In this document: positions 1 to 12,515 of the stretch, in pieces | How the letters are laid out: each line of letters starts with the position of its first letter | Numbering within the stretch: the first letter of the stretch is position 1 | Origin: Brevibacterium permense | Lineage (GTDB): Bacteria > Actinomycetota > Actinomycetes > Actinomycetales > Brevibacteriaceae | Length of the DNA: 64,000 bases | Direction of reading: 5' to 3' | Assembly (NCBI RefSeq): GCF_025506275.1 | Contig: NZ_QYCP01000094.1 | Location: 1-64,000 of the forward strand | Notes under the pieces: generated by a model | Seen by the model: the letters and a program-made list of their open reading frames with translations, nothing else | Database searches by the model: none | What the model was told of the DNA's origin: nothing | Translations under genes and position numbers: made by a program

Positions 1-1
1 G

Positions 2-28
2 GTGGGGGTGGCGAGGGTGATGGGCATT
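2..28 (-). CDS. N-terminal end of an unidentified gene running off the left edge
   Basis: An ATG on the minus strand at 28 is preceded by a strong GGAGGAG ribosome binding site about 7 nt upstream. Nine codons (MPITLATPT) fit before the window ends. Too little protein is visible to name it. It is divergent from the symporter gene at 366, so the intervening region should hold two promoters. The call rests only on the start codon, its Shine-Dalgarno sequence and an open frame. Confidence 0.45.
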
Positions 29-365
29 TCAGAACTCCTCCACGGAGACTGCGGGTGGCGTTCGGGCGCCGGATCCAACTGCTGCGCGGTGGCCGAACGA
101 TGAGTACTAGGCCGCCCAGATTAGGTGGCCAGAGCAAGTTCCGGATGATGCGAGAGTGGACGGAACATGAATCCTGACGGTGTCGACACTGGTCGTCGCC
201 TGGGCCGATGCTGACCCGCTCGAATGAGAACGGCACCCTTCGGGCAGGGGCCACTGCCACAACCTCGGGAGCCGGGGTGGCAGACTGGGTATAACCACGG
301 ACGGAGTTCCCGCGTTCTGCACCTCCGATCCTCTCCAGCACTATTGCCGAAGGAGGCGCAGTTCG
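29..365. other. Divergent intergenic region
   Basis: This gap separates the minus-strand gene start at 28 from the plus-strand symporter. Apart from the Shine-Dalgarno AAGGAGG about 9 nt before the symporter ATG, I see no convincing promoter hexamers, terminator or small gene. The open frames here lack ribosome binding sites and are treated as chance. Confidence 0.4.
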
Positions 366-1859
366 ATGGAGATGCTCCAGAGTGCTTTCGACAGTGTCAG
401 CACCGTATCGTCATACATCCTCGTGGCTGTTCTCATCCCCACTGGTCTGTATTTCACCATCCGCACGGGAGTCGTGCAGGTCCGCCTGCTGCCCGAGATG
501 TTCCGCACCCTGACGGAGCCGGGCGGACGGGATTCCGAGGGCAATCGGAACATTTCTCCTTTCCGTGCCTTCTCGATCTCTGCGGCCTCGCGCGTGGGAA
601 CAGCGAACATCGCCGGTGTCGCTCTGGCGATCTCGCTGGGCGGTCCGGGTGCGATGTTCTGGATGTGGCTCACGGCCATCGTCGGCGGGGCCACGGCCTT
701 CGCCGAGTCTGCCCTCGGCCAGCTGTACAAGCTCAAGGACGGCCCGAACTTCCGCGGCGGACCCGCCTATTACATCAAGCACGGGCTGAACATGAAGTGG
801 CTCGGACTGGTCTTCGCCGTCATCGTCGCCATCACCTACGGCATGGTGTTCAACTCGGTGCAGTCGAATTCCATCGTCGACGCGGTCGGGGCCTCTTTCG
901 GAGTCGAGAGCTCGGACGGCGTCTTCGCTGCCGTGGCCGGGGCGATCATCGCTGTTGCCGCCTTCGCGATCTTCGCAGGCGGCGCCAAGCGCATCTCGAA
1001 TATCTCGGCTTATCTGGTGCCGATCATGGCCGGCCTCTACCTCATCGTCGGCATCATCGTCGTGGTGCTGAACATCGGTGCCGTGCCGTCGATGATCGCA
1101 ACGATCGTCACCGACGCATTCAGCATGGATTCGATCGCCGGCGGAACACTGGGGTCGATCATGCTCATCGGTGTGCAGCGCGGTCTGTTCTCCAATGAGG
1201 CCGGCATCGGTTCGGTGCCGAACGCGGCCGCCACCGCATCGGCGTCGCACCCGGCCAAGCAGGGCTTCGTGCAGGCGCTGGGTGTGTACTTCGATACGAT
1301 CCTCGTCTGCTCGATCACAGCGTTCATCATCCTGCTGTCGAACCCGGAGTACGGCAGCTCGGCTGAGGGCATCCAGCTCACGCAGACAGCGTTGAGCGGT
1401 CAGCTCGGGCAGTGGGCGATCCACTTCCTCACCCTGGCGATCTTCCTCTTCGCGTTCTCGTCGATCCTCGGCAACTATTACTACGGCGAGGCGAATATCG
1501 AGCATCTGACGACGAACCGCGTCGCGCTGCGCGTGTATCAGGTCATCGTCATGGTCTCGGTGTTCATCGGTGCGATCGCAGCCCTCGATCTGGTCTGGAC
1601 CGCGGCGGACATCTTCATGGCGATCATGGCTCTCATCAACCTCTTCGCTCTGCTGATGCTCTCGCCGCTGGTGTTCTCGCTGCTGAAGAACTACCAGCAG
1701 CAGCGTAAGGCGGGCTTCGAACCGGTGTTCCGACGCGGCGACCTGCCCACGTTCAAGCGCATCAACACCGATGTCGACGCCTGGGACGGCACCGACGAGG
1801 TGACCACGACGAAGTTCTGGCATGACCGCGGGAAGAAGGTTCGCTCCGACAACGAGTGA
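366..1859 (+). CDS. Sodium:alanine symporter family (AGCS) protein
   Basis: A 497-residue integral membrane protein that should import alanine or glycine with sodium across the cytoplasmic membrane. The N-terminal half carries the family's typical stretch, with the segment around residues 60-85 (SRVGTANIAGVALAISLGG) matching the AGCS glycine-rich signature. A second conserved region lies around residues 270-290 (RGLFSNEAGIGSVPNAAA), also characteristic of the family. Many hydrophobic segments fit about 10-11 helices, and the length is typical. The start has AAGGAGG 9 nt upstream. The gene stands alone and ends at a strong intrinsic terminator. The exact substrate cannot be read from sequence; alanine or glycine is the family default, and glycine would fit the nearby gcv operon only loosely. 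Confidence 0.93.
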   Translation: MEMLQSAFDSVSTVSSYILVAVLIPTGLYFTIRTGVVQVRLLPEMFRTLTEPGGRDSEGNRNISPFRAFSISAASRVGTANIAGVALAISLGGPGAMFWMWLTAIVGGATAFAESALGQLYKLKDGPNFRGGPAYYIKHGLNMKWLGLVFAVIVAITYGMVFNSVQSNSIVDAVGASFGVESSDGVFAAVAGAIIAVAAFAIFAGGAKRISNISAYLVPIMAGLYLIVGIIVVVLNIGAVPSMIATIVTDAFSMDSIAGGTLGSIMLIGVQRGLFSNEAGIGSVPNAAATASASHPAKQGFVQALGVYFDTILVCSITAFIILLSNPEYGSSAEGIQLTQTALSGQLGQWAIHFLTLAIFLFAFSSILGNYYYGEANIEHLTTNRVALRVYQVIVMVSVFIGAIAALDLVWTAADIFMAIMALINLFALLMLSPLVFSLLKNYQQQRKAGFEPVFRRGDLPTFKRINTDVDAWDGTDEVTTTKFWHDRGKKVRSDNE

Positions 1860-1884
1860 GGCTGCCGAACAGCAGTCGACAACG

Positions 1885-1919
1885 CATATCGGGCGCCCCC
1901 TTTCGGGGCGCCCGATATG
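1885..1919 (+). terminator. Intrinsic terminator after the symporter
   Basis: A perfect 15-bp stem (CATATCGGGCGCCCC at 1885-1899 pairing with 1905-1919) has a 5-nt loop and is followed by a TTTT tract. It lies 25 nt after the symporter stop codon. Confidence 0.93.
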
Positions 1920-1970
1920 TTTTCATTTCCCAGGGTCCGCAGGCAGTCCCCTGACCATAAGGAGGTCCCG

Positions 1971-2270
1971 ATGAGTATCGACCGCGCTGAGTTGGCGAAC
2001 GCCCTCGCCGAGGCGACCGGATGGTCGGTCACGGCCGATCCCCACCGTGTGACGTTCACGAATGATGATCCACCACAGGTGGTCATCTGGAGCGTTACCG
2101 ACGCTGAGATCGGTCAGCTGCGATACAGCCAAAATCTCACTTCCCGGGAAGCCGGGGGTCGTCAGAGCGCCGAGCTCGGCACCTTGGGCCTCCCACTCGA
2201 CGGAGCTTTAGGCCCATTCGAGGGATCCCGTGGATATATGGATGGGACGGATCTGACGATTCGCGAGTGA
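1971..2270 (+). CDS. Small hypothetical protein
   Basis: A 99-residue protein of unknown function. I chose the ATG at 1971 because a near-perfect Shine-Dalgarno AAGGAGGT sits 4-5 nt upstream; the longer frame from 1917 begins inside the terminator of the preceding gene. There is no signal peptide or membrane segment. The composition is ordinary, with the sequence VVIWSV near the middle predicted as a beta strand. No family is recognised. The gene stands alone between a terminator and a convergent gene. Confidence 0.7.
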   Translation: MSIDRAELANALAEATGWSVTADPHRVTFTNDDPPQVVIWSVTDAEIGQLRYSQNLTSREAGGRQSAELGTLGLPLDGALGPFEGSRGYMDGTDLTIRE

Positions 2271-2325
2271 AAAGGCCGGTCCGCATCACGCTCACGTTGC
2301 AGACCGACCTCTCACGCCGAGACTG

Positions 2326-2844
2326 TCAGCGCTTGACCGACTTCGAGGTGGCTCCGGTGGCCCAGCTGACCTGGCTGAAGGTCACGCGGTAGTACCGCTT
2401 GCGCTTCGAGGACAGAGACGTGTAAGACTTGCCCCGGACGTAGAAGTAGCCCTTGGTGTGGTCCGTGAATGCGTCCCACGAGTAATCGTTGTCGACGTTA
2501 GCTTCTGATGGGCCGATTCGGTATCTGCCGAGCCCGTCAAGACTCGGACAGATCATATTGCGGTCTTTGGTGCTGGGATTCTTGTAGCTGCCGAAGTACG
2601 CATCGGTCGTGTATCCGTGTCGACCAGCAATTTCTGAGTCGACCGTCCAATAGCCGACGTCGTCCTTCTTGTATTTGCGATAGACACTGAAATATCTGCA
2701 GTTGTCATTCGAAACAACCATGTTGGCGGCTGACAGCTTCGTCACGTCGAATGACATAGACGCAGCCTCGGCGAAGACAGCGGGACCGATGGCAAGAGCA
2801 AGAGCGGCAACAGAGGCCACGAGGGCGCGTTTGAGGAACTTCAC
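2326..2844 (-). CDS. Small secreted protein of unknown function
   Basis: A 172-residue protein with a clear Sec signal peptide: basic start (KFLKRA), hydrophobic core (ALVASVAALALAIGPAVF) and an AEA-A cleavage region near residue 28. I prefer the GTG at 2844, preceded by GGAG, over a longer frame from 2994 that would bury the signal peptide. The mature part is rich in Tyr, Lys and Ser and has two cysteines (in DNCRYFSVY and MICPSLDGLG) that could form a disulfide outside the cell. No family is recognised. It lies downstream of the ectoine operon but is separated from it by a terminator, so it is probably transcribed separately. Confidence 0.75.
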   Translation of the reverse strand: MKFLKRALVASVAALALAIGPAVFAEAASMSFDVTKLSAANMVVSNDNCRYFSVYRKYKKDDVGYWTVDSEIAGRHGYTTDAYFGSYKNPSTKDRNMICPSLDGLGRYRIGPSEANVDNDYSWDAFTDHTKGYFYVRGKSYTSLSSKRKRYYRVTFSQVSWATGATSKSVKR

Positions 2845-2924
2845 GGAGACTCCAACTGAAGATGGGATGGAAGAGGGAAGTGTCCTCGGGTTCGGCTCAC
2901 GCGCACAACTCAACCGCACGAAAA

Positions 2925-2955
2925 AGGCGGCCCGAGCGCAATGCTCGGGCCGCCT
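2925..2955 (-). terminator. Terminator of the ectABC operon
   Basis: On the minus strand a 12-bp GC stem (GGCGGCCCGAGC at 2926-2937 pairing with 2943-2954) with a 5-nt loop is followed by TTTTT. It lies about 50 nt beyond the ectC stop. Confidence 0.93.
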
Positions 2956-3006
2956 CGGCGAGTGAAGCTCAGTCGGTGTCCGCCGACTCAGCATTCAGAA
3001 GCCGAA

Positions 3007-3414
3007 TCAGTTCGCGGGTGCTGCTTCATCTTCGAGGATGAGGGGGTACACGCCGTTCTCGTCGTGAACCTCGCGGCCGGTGACCGGCGGGTTGAACACG
3101 CAGGCCATGCGCAGCTCTTCCTCGGCCACGACGGTGTGCTTCTCGTTTCCGTCGAGCAGGTACATGACGCCATCGTGGAGCGGGTATTCCTTGCCGGTCT
3201 CCAGATCGGTCAGCGTTCCCTTGCCCTGCACGCAGTACACGGCTTCGACGTGGTTCTGGTAGTGGAACGTCGAGGTGGTTCCGGCGTAGATCACGGTGTC
3301 GTGGAACGAGAATCCGACGCGCTCCTTGCCGAGCACCATGCGGCGGCTGCGCCAGGTCTCGGACTTCACATCGCGGTCGGTGTCGTTGAGGTCATCGCGG
3401 TTGACTACGTACAT
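3007..3414 (-). CDS. ectC: L-ectoine synthase EctC
   Basis: EctC closes N-gamma-acetyl-diaminobutyrate to the compatible solute ectoine, the last step of the cytoplasmic ectoine pathway. The 135-residue protein has the family length and its cupin core, including the N-terminal MYVVNRDDL, the stretch FSFHDTVIYAGT, the metal/substrate-region residues in FHYQNHVEAVYC and the later LLDGNEKHTV. The ATG at 3414 has AAAGGA 8 nt upstream; the longer frame adds a non-homologous leader. It is last in the ectA-ectB-ectC order. No ectD hydroxylase gene follows, so this locus should make ectoine rather than hydroxyectoine. Confidence 0.97.
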   Translation of the reverse strand: MYVVNRDDLNDTDRDVKSETWRSRRMVLGKERVGFSFHDTVIYAGTTSTFHYQNHVEAVYCVQGKGTLTDLETGKEYPLHDGVMYLLDGNEKHTVVAEEELRMACVFNPPVTGREVHDENGVYPLILEDEAAPAN

Positions 3415-3584
3415 CTGTGGTCCTTTCGCAAAAGGTCGGTGAAAGTGTTCAGAGGCGGGCGGCCGACACCCATCGCACTGCGACGGCATCCGCCGGCCCG
3501 GGTGGGCGATCGAGCCGGTGAGCTCGGTTCGGCCCAAAGCTCAGGCCGGCGCCACTGCTGCGGCGCCGGCCCGGCAGAGGTGGG

Positions 3585-4889
3585 TCAGGCCAGTGCGGCC
3601 GTCGTGGCGGCGGGAGCGAACTTGAGCACTCCGGCCTCGATGATGTCCAGGCCCGCCTGCAGATCGCGCGAGTCGATCGTCAGCGGCGGCATGATCTTGA
3701 TGACTTCGTCATCGGCACCCGAAGTCTCGAGCAGGAGACCGTTCTCGAAGGCATAGGCTGCGACTTTCTCGGCCACCTCGAGGTCTTCGAAGCAGACGCC
3801 GGCCAGCAGGCCGCGTCCACGGATCGAAGCGCCTTCAGCCTTCTCGACGATCGTGTCGAGACGCTGGTGCAGCGCGGCGATGGTGTCGGCGAGCTGGTTC
3901 TGGAACTCGTTGTCGGCCCAGAAGGTCTTGATGGCGGCGGTCGCGGTCACGAACGCGGGGTTGTTTCCACGGAAGGTGCCGTTGTGCTCGCCGGGCTCCC
4001 AGACGTCGAGCTCGGGACGGAACAGGGTCAGTGCCAGCGGCAGACCCGAACCGGAGATCGACTTCGACAGGCAGACGATGTCGGGCTCGATGCCAGCCTC
4101 TTCGAAGCTGAAGAACGAACCGGTGCGGCCACAGCCTGCCTGCACGTCATCGACGATGAGGAGGATGTCATGTTTCTTGCACAGGTCGGACAGTGCGCGC
4201 AGCCATTCGGCGCGAGCGGCACGCAGTCCGCCCTCGCCCTGCACGGTCTCGACGATGACAGCGGCGGGCTTGTCGACGCCCGAGCCGGAGTCCTCGAGGA
4301 CCTTCTCCAGCCACAGGAAGTCCGGGACCTCTCCGTCGAAGTAGTCGTCGTACGGGATCTTCGAGCTGTTGGTCAGCGGGATGCCCGCGCCCTCGCGCTT
4401 CATCGAATTGCCGGTCACTGACAGCGATCCCAGCGTCATGCCGTGGAACGCGTTGGTGAACGAGAGCATGTGCTGACGGCCGGTCACCTTGCGAGCGAGC
4501 TTGAGAGCCGCCTCGACGGTGTTGGTTCCCGTCGGTCCGGGGAACATCACGGAGTAGTCGAGTCCGCGCGGCTTGAGGATGAGGTCCTGGAAGGTCTGCA
4601 GGAACTCACGCTTGGCCGGGGTCTTCATATCCATCGAGTGCAGAACGGCACCCGACTGCAGGTACTCGATGAGCGGGCCCATCACGGCCGGGTTGTTGTG
4701 GCCGTAGTTGAGGGCACCGGCACCGGAGAAGAAGTCGAGATACTCGTTGCCGTCCTCGTCCCACTGCTTGGCGCCCTGCGAACGGGCGAAGGTCGCGGGC
4801 CAGGAACGGCAATAGCTGCGCACGGCAGACTCGCGAGTTTCGAAGATGTCGGGCTTGTCAGTGGGTGTGGGCTTAGCGCTTTCAGTCAT
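3585..4889 (-). CDS. ectB: Diaminobutyrate--2-oxoglutarate transaminase EctB
   Basis: EctB transaminates aspartate semialdehyde with glutamate to give L-2,4-diaminobutyrate, the first committed step of ectoine synthesis. It is a class III PLP aminotransferase of 434 residues. Visible hallmarks are the substrate-side [13 protein letters not shown], the PLP-phosphate region [17 protein letters not shown], the cofactor aspartate in [15 protein letters not shown] and the Schiff-base lysine in CLSKSISG. I use the ATG at 4889 (AAAGGA upstream) because homology starts at [16 protein letters not shown] and the longer frame adds only an Ala-rich leader. About 160 nt separate it from ectA and about 170 nt from ectC, unusually loose spacing for this operon. 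Confidence 0.97.
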   Translation of the reverse strand: MTESAKPTPTDKPDIFETRESAVRSYCRSWPATFARSQGAKQWDEDGNEYLDFFSGAGALNYGHNNPAVMGPLIEYLQSGAVLHSMDMKTPAKREFLQTFQDLILKPRGLDYSVMFPGPTGTNTVEAALKLARKVTGRQHMLSFTNAFHGMTLGSLSVTGNSMKREGAGIPLTNSSKIPYDDYFDGEVPDFLWLEKVLEDSGSGVDKPAAVIVETVQGEGGLRAARAEWLRALSDLCKKHDILLIVDDVQAGCGRTGSFFSFEEAGIEPDIVCLSKSISGSGLPLALTLFRPELDVWEPGEHNGTFRGNNPAFVTATAAIKTFWADNEFQNQLADTIAALHQRLDTIVEKAEGASIRGRGLLAGVCFEDLEVAEKVAAYAFENGLLLETSGADDEVIKIMPPLTIDSRDLQAGLDIIEAGVLKFAPAATTAALA

Positions 4890-5052
4890 GACTTGAGTCC
4901 TTTCGACTTCTTTAAGTTCTGCGTCTGCATCGGATGCAGTCGCCGAGGCGGTGGCCGCTGCCGCTCGAGTGCGGGCGATCTCTTCCGCCTCCTGGCGCCT
5001 GGCGCGTCCGCTCCCTTGCAACAGGGGCCCGCGCGGCGCCGGTCAGTGCTCG

Positions 5053-5547
5053 TTACAGGGGTGCGATCTCGTAGAGGTACTCGGTGTCGTGGCCGTCCGG
5101 GTAGAGATCCGGGGTGAACAGCGGGCGACGGTTGAATCCAGCCCCACGCTTCTCAGCGAACGCCTGGAACAGGCGGTTGGACGCCGCATTGTCCTCGGTG
5201 ATCGTCGTCTCCATGCGGAGAGCGCCGGTCCGGTCGGCCAGCTCATGGAGCATGGTCGATGCGAGTCCGTGTCCACGGAAGTCCTCATTGACGGCGACCT
5301 GCCAGATCATCAGGGTGTCCGGATTCTCCGGACGCGTGTACCCGGTGATGAAGCCGGCGGGCGCTCCGTCGATTCGCGCAATCACCGAGGTGTCCGCGAA
5401 GTCGCGGCACCACAGCAGGTACGAGTACGAGGAGTTCAGGTCGAGCACGGCTGTGTCTTTCGCGAGCCGCCATAGATGTTGACCGTCCTCCAGGTCTGGA
5501 GTCCGGACGTCGATTTGCGTCTTCGGTTCAGCGAGTGCGTTAATCAC
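5053..5547 (-). CDS. ectA: L-2,4-diaminobutyric acid acetyltransferase EctA
   Basis: EctA acetylates diaminobutyrate with acetyl-CoA, the second step to ectoine. This is a 164-residue GNAT-fold protein. The family opening TPDLEDGQHLWRLAKDT, the motif LDLNSSYSYLLWCRDF and the acetyl-CoA loop NEDFRGHGLASTML are all present. I chose the GTG at 5547: it is preceded at exactly 7 nt by a TAGGTT -10 element with TTGACG 16 nt further upstream, so the mRNA probably starts at or next to this codon (leaderless). A longer frame reaching 5688 would run through the promoter and has no homologous sequence. Confidence 0.94.
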   Translation of the reverse strand: MINALAEPKTQIDVRTPDLEDGQHLWRLAKDTAVLDLNSSYSYLLWCRDFADTSVIARIDGAPAGFITGYTRPENPDTLMIWQVAVNEDFRGHGLASTMLHELADRTGALRMETTITEDNAASNRLFQAFAEKRGAGFNRRPLFTPDLYPDGHDTEYLYEIAPL

Positions 5548-5554
5548 GCCAATA

Positions 5555-5582
5555 AACCTAGCGGGATGAGAATGAGCGTCAA
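5555..5582 (-). promoter_or_regulatory. Predicted promoter for leaderless ectABC mRNA
   Basis: On the minus strand TTGACG (5577-5582) and TAGGTT (5555-5560) are separated by 16 nt. The -10 hexamer ends 7 nt before the ectA GTG, the spacing expected for a leaderless actinobacterial transcript. There is no good Shine-Dalgarno sequence before the GTG. Confidence 0.6.
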
Positions 5583-5890
5583 CCTCGAAAGTGCCGATTC
5601 CGGGGCACTTCCGCAACGATCGTCCCGACCTACTGACATGTAACGGACCGGACCTTCCCCATGGCATCTCTGGGATGTGACGGGGCACTCCTTCGCGCTC
5701 ATACCGCGCCAGAGGTTCGTTATCGTTTCGTTACATTTGGCAGGAGTTGGAACAGGGGTTCCACGTGTTCCATGTCACTTCGGTCGAATTGGGACAGCAA
5801 GGAGGCCTGTTGCCCGAGGCGGCCTTCTCAGGCTCTGTGAGCGGCTTCGCAGATGTTTCGGGGCGCAGGTGGCCTGAGGACTGGGACTTG
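5583..5890. other. Intergenic region upstream of ectA
   Basis: Together with the repeat beside it, this fills the gap between the ectA promoter and sdaA. Short open frames exist but lack ribosome binding sites and recognisable sequence. A patch near 5700-5735 (GTTATCGTTTCGTTACATTTGG) is AT-richer than its surroundings and could be an upstream control region for the ectoine operon; no specific site is identifiable. Confidence 0.35.
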
Positions 5891-5971
5891 TGGTCGCTAT
5901 CGGATGCCTGCCCCAAAGACTTAGGTCGCTATCGGATACCTTTCGGCGCTGAAAGTATCCGATAGCGACCT
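5891..5971. repeat. Palindromic repeat, family 1, copy 1
   Basis: Inverted arms AGGTCGCTATCGGATAC (5923-5939) and their complement (5955-5971) enclose a short loop that itself contains CTTTC/GAAAG. A partial extra half-arm, TGGTCGCTATCGGAT (5891-5905), lies to the left. Similar units occur at 12891-12975 and 13757-13837, where the extra half-arm is on the right, so this copy is in the opposite orientation. It lies between the ectA upstream region and the 3' end of sdaA. Confidence 0.85.
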
Positions 5972-6091
5972 ATTCTCCGAGGGCAGACCGCTGGTGGTTA
6001 GGCGGACGGCTGGTCCGAGGGCATGCGGGTAGGCGAGGCGTGCGACCGTGAGCGGGCGGCCAACCCACTCGCCCGGCGACCATTCACCCGC

Positions 6092-7624
6092 TCAGCACTC
6101 GACGACGTTGACGGCGAGGCCGCCCATCGCCGTCTCCTTGTACTTCGAGGACATGTCCGCGCCGGTCTGTCGCATCGTCTCGATCACCTCGTCGAGGCTG
6201 ACCCGGTGCTGGCCGTCGCCCCACAGAGCCATTCGGGAGGCGTTGATGGCCTTGCCGGCGGCGATCGCATTGCGTTCGATGCACGGCACCTGCACGAGCC
6301 CGGAGATCGGGTCGCAGGTCAGTCCGAGGCTGTGCTCCATCGCGATCTCGGCGGCGTTCTCCACCTGCTCGGGCGTCCCGCCCATAACGGCGGCCAGTCC
6401 CCCGGCGGCCATCGACGAGGCGGATCCGACCTCTCCCTGACAGCCCACCTCGGCGCCGGATATCGACGCACGTTCCTTGTAGAGGACTCCGATGGCCGCC
6501 GCAGTGAGCAGGAAGTCGACGATGGCCCGGTGCTTCGCGGACTCGCCGCCTTCCATCACCGCGGGCACGTAGTTGAGCACGTAGTGCAGCACGGCGGGGA
6601 TAATGCCGGCCGCTCCATTCGTCGGCGCGGTGACGACGCGGCCTCCCGAGGCGTTCTCCTCGTTCACCGCCATCGCGATGAGGTTGACCCATTCGAGGTA
6701 GTAGCCGGGATCCCGGTCGGGGTCCTCGGACTTGAGTTTGAGGTACCAGTCGTGTGCGCGGCGGCGGACCTTGAGCCCTCCGGGCAGATAACCGGAGCGG
6801 TCCAGGGACGCCGAAGCGCATTCCTCCATCACCGAGTAGATGTGGAGCAGTCCGTGCCGGATCTCGTCCTCGTCGCGCATCGACAGTTCGTTGGCGTGCA
6901 TGATCTCGGCGATCGACAGATCGTTCTCGCGGCAGCGCTGAAGCAGCTCGACGCCGGAGTGGAAGGGATACGGCAGCTCTTCGTCGTAGGACTCGAGTTC
7001 GGCGTCGACGACAGAATCCGCGACTGCGTACTCGGCGCCCGCGCCTGCACCGCTGCCGGCAGCCACATCGCCGCCGTCGTCGGCCGCACCGTCGCCGCCA
7101 TCATCGTCAGCTGCACCATCCTCGGCGGTCTTCTCCTTCTCGAGGAATTCGGTCTCGGAGGTCACGAATCCGCCGCCGACAGAGTAGTAGGTCTCCTCGG
7201 CGAGGGTCTCCCCCGCAGCGTCATAGGCGGTCACGGTCATGGCGTTCGTATGGCGAGGGAGGACGGTCAGCGGTCGTTTGACCATGTCATCCTCGGTGAA
7301 CTTGAGTTCGACGCCGTTGCCGGTCGAGTCGCCGAGGATGATCGTCCCGGTCTCGGACATCCGTGTCCGTCGGGCGGTCAGTTCGTTGGCTTCGATGAGA
7401 TCGGGACGGCAGCCTTCGAGCCCGATGAGGATGGCGTCGAAGGTCCCATGACCGGCACCGGTGGCGGCCAGGGAACCGAACACGTCGACGCGCAGATCAG
7501 CCACGGATCCAAGCGTTTCGCCGAGGAGGTCGATGAAGCTCGCGCCGGCACGCATCGGTCCGACGGTGTGGGAGCTCGACGGTCCGATGCCGACCGTGAA
7601 GAGGTCGAAGACACTCAATGGCAT
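6092..7624 (-). CDS. sdaA: L-serine ammonia-lyase, iron-sulfur type
   Basis: It deaminates L-serine to pyruvate and ammonia using a [4Fe-4S] cluster. The 510-residue single-chain protein joins the beta domain (N-terminal [20 protein letters not shown]) and the alpha domain. Likely cluster cysteines are in [22 protein letters not shown] and VQVPCIERN. The chain ends in Cys, as in enzymes of this class where the C-terminal cysteine enters the active site. Residues about 162-213 form an acidic Asp/Gly/Ala-rich low-complexity insert between the two domains, which makes the protein longer than the usual ~455. The ATG at 7624 gives the normal N-terminus. It is last in the gcvP-gcvT-gcvH-sdaA order, so glycine-derived serine can be drained to pyruvate. 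Confidence 0.95.
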   Translation of the reverse strand: MPLSVFDLFTVGIGPSSSHTVGPMRAGASFIDLLGETLGSVADLRVDVFGSLAATGAGHGTFDAILIGLEGCRPDLIEANELTARRTRMSETGTIILGDSTGNGVELKFTEDDMVKRPLTVLPRHTNAMTVTAYDAAGETLAEETYYSVGGGFVTSETEFLEKEKTAEDGAADDDGGDGAADDGGDVAAGSGAGAGAEYAVADSVVDAELESYDEELPYPFHSGVELLQRCRENDLSIAEIMHANELSMRDEDEIRHGLLHIYSVMEECASASLDRSGYLPGGLKVRRRAHDWYLKLKSEDPDRDPGYYLEWVNLIAMAVNEENASGGRVVTAPTNGAAGIIPAVLHYVLNYVPAVMEGGESAKHRAIVDFLLTAAAIGVLYKERASISGAEVGCQGEVGSASSMAAGGLAAVMGGTPEQVENAAEIAMEHSLGLTCDPISGLVQVPCIERNAIAAGKAINASRMALWGDGQHRVSLDEVIETMRQTGADMSSKYKETAMGGLAVNVVEC

Positions 7625-7774
7625 GGCAATCACTTCGTTTCTGATGAGATGACGACGGGGCCGACCGAACAGCCGTGCACTCACATGCACGGCGAGCCGA
7701 TGCCGACGATGTGTCGGCACCGACCTCGACCGACCCCGTTTCAGGGTTTATATCCTCCGCCCGGAGGATGAGGC

Positions 7775-8173
7775 TCAGAGGGAGTTCGCCTCGGCGTAGT
7801 TTGCGGCGTCCATGACTTCGCCGACCTCGGTCACGGCGACCTCGAACAGCCAGCCCTCGCCGTAGGGGTCGGAGTTGAGCAGTCCGGGTGAGTCCACGGC
7901 CGCCTCGTTGATGGTGACGACCTCGCCGGTCACCGGGGTGTAGAGGTCGGACACGGACTTCGTGGATTCGACCTCGCCGCAGGTCTCACCTGCGGTGATG
8001 GAGTCGCCGACTGCTGGCAGGTCGACGTAGACGACCTCGCCGAGGGCATCGGCGGCGACGGCGGTGATGCCGACCTTGACGGTCTTGCCGACGAGTTCAT
8101 CGGCAGCGCCGTCGACCCATTCGTGTTCGGCGGAATAGGTGAAGTTCTGCGGGAGCGGGGGCAGCTGTGCCAT
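7775..8173 (-). CDS. gcvH: Glycine cleavage system H protein
   Basis: The lipoyl carrier that shuttles the methylamine intermediate between the P, T and L proteins of the glycine cleavage complex. It is 132 residues long, the usual size. The family opening YSAEHEWV is followed by the lipoyl domain, with the lipoylated lysine in [18 protein letters not shown] and a typical end ([10 protein letters not shown]). It lies about 110 nt after gcvT and about 150 nt before sdaA. The dihydrolipoamide dehydrogenase (L protein) is not encoded here and is presumably shared from elsewhere. Confidence 0.97.
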   Translation of the reverse strand: MAQLPPLPQNFTYSAEHEWVDGAADELVGKTVKVGITAVAADALGEVVYVDLPAVGDSITAGETCGEVESTKSVSDLYTPVTGEVVTINEAAVDSPGLLNSDPYGEGWLFEVAVTEVGEVMDAANYAEANSL

Positions 8174-8285
8174 ATGTCTTCCTTACTGTGACTACCGCCG
8201 GAGGGGGCGGTCACGACGTTGTTGTGCCTGGTGGGACCAGTCTACGAGCCACGGGTCCCACCAGGATGAATAGTGGGTGAGAGCT

Positions 8286-9547
8286 TCAGTCGGCCTGGCG
8301 TTTGTAGAACGGCAGCTGTGTGACGGTGAAGTCGTGTGCCTTGCCGCGGATGTCCACAGTCACGGCGGTGCCCACCTCGGTGCGGTCCCGATCGATGTAG
8401 GCCAGGGCGATCGGGTGGCCGAGTGTCGGCGAAGGCTGGCCGGAGGTGACGGTGCCGACCTCGGCGCCGTCGATCGACACGACGGCACCGGAACGGGCGG
8501 CACGGCGTCCCTCCGAGCTCAGGCCGACGAGCACGCGCGGCGGTTCGGTCTCTCCGAGCCTCGCCAGCGCCTCGCGGGCGAAGAAGTCGTCCTTCGTGTT
8601 GAACCCGATCATCCGGCCCAGTCCCGCATCGTACGGGGTGGTGTTCTGATCGAGTTCGTTGCCGTAGAGCGGCATTCCGGCTTCGAGGCGAAGCGAATCG
8701 CGTGCGGCCAGACCGCAGGGAACGAGTCCGTAGTCCGCACCCGAAGTCACGAGCGTGTTCCACAGGCGGGAGGCGCCGATGTTCGGGGTGTAGAGCTCGA
8801 ACCCGTCCTCACCGGTGTATCCGGTGCGGGCGAGCATGAGGTCGATCCCGGCGATCGTCAGCGGCATCCACGCGTAGTACTTGAGTTCACGTACCGCCTG
8901 ACCGATGGTGATCTTCGCATCCCCCGCCGAGGTGGCTCCCCCGTTGGCATCGTCGGTGACCTGGGCCTTCGCCTGGTCCCCGGCGCCGGTACGGGGTCCG
9001 AATTCGCCGTGGCCGGACTCGTCGAGGGCGCGCAGGATGATCGCCTCGGAGTTCGGGCCCTGCACAGCGATGAGCGCGGTGGCGTCGGATTCGTCGGTCA
9101 GGTGCACATCGGAGCCGGGTGCGACGGTCTGGACGAATTGGTGCACGCGGTCCTTCAGCGCGGCGACCACGGTGGGCGTGTTCGAGGCGTTGGGGACGAT
9201 GAGGAACTCTTCGTCGCCGATGCGGTAGGTGATGAGGTCGTCGAGAAGGCCGCCTGACTCGTTGACGATGACTCCGTACTTGGCCTTGCCGATCTTCATC
9301 TTCGAGTACTTCGCGACGAGCGCGTAGTCGAGGAAGGCGGCGGCGTCGGTTCCGGCGATGCGCACCTCACCCATGTGGGAGAGGTCGAAGAGGCCTGCGG
9401 CCTCACGCACGGCACGGTGCTCGGCGAGTTCCGAACCGTACTTCAGCGGCATGTCCCAGCCGCCGAAGTCGGTGAACGAGGCACCGAGCTCGGCGTGGAT
9501 ACTGTGCAGCGGGGTCTCTTTGGGCGTGTTCGCGGTCGTATCGGTCA

Positions 9548-9548
<1 letters not shown>
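8286..9548 (-). CDS. gcvT: Glycine cleavage system T protein (aminomethyltransferase)
   Basis: It transfers the methylene group from the H-protein-bound intermediate to tetrahydrofolate and releases ammonia. The 420-residue protein shows the family N-terminus (FTDFGGWDMPLKYGSELAEH), the region RAGLFDLSHMGEV-like (EAAGLFDLSHMGEVRI) and GYTGEDGFELY. The ATG at 9548 shares one base with the gcvP stop codon (TGATG), so translation is coupled. A longer frame beginning at 9602 would lie inside gcvP. There is a short Asp/Gly-rich insert near the middle (AKAQVTDDANGGATSAGD) that looks surface exposed. Confidence 0.96.
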
Positions 9549-12481
<2,933 letters not shown>

Positions 12482-12515
12482 TTGCCGTCCTAGGGTCGGT
12501 GTCGCGTCCACCGAT

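Noticed and set aside
3415..3584. An ectD or ectR gene in the ectoine locus
   Set aside because: The gaps between ectA, ectB and ectC are too short, and neighbouring genes have no dioxygenase or MarR motifs.
5677..5965. Small genes in the gap between ectA and sdaA
   Set aside because: Frames lack ribosome binding sites and run into the palindromic repeat; no recognisable protein sequence.
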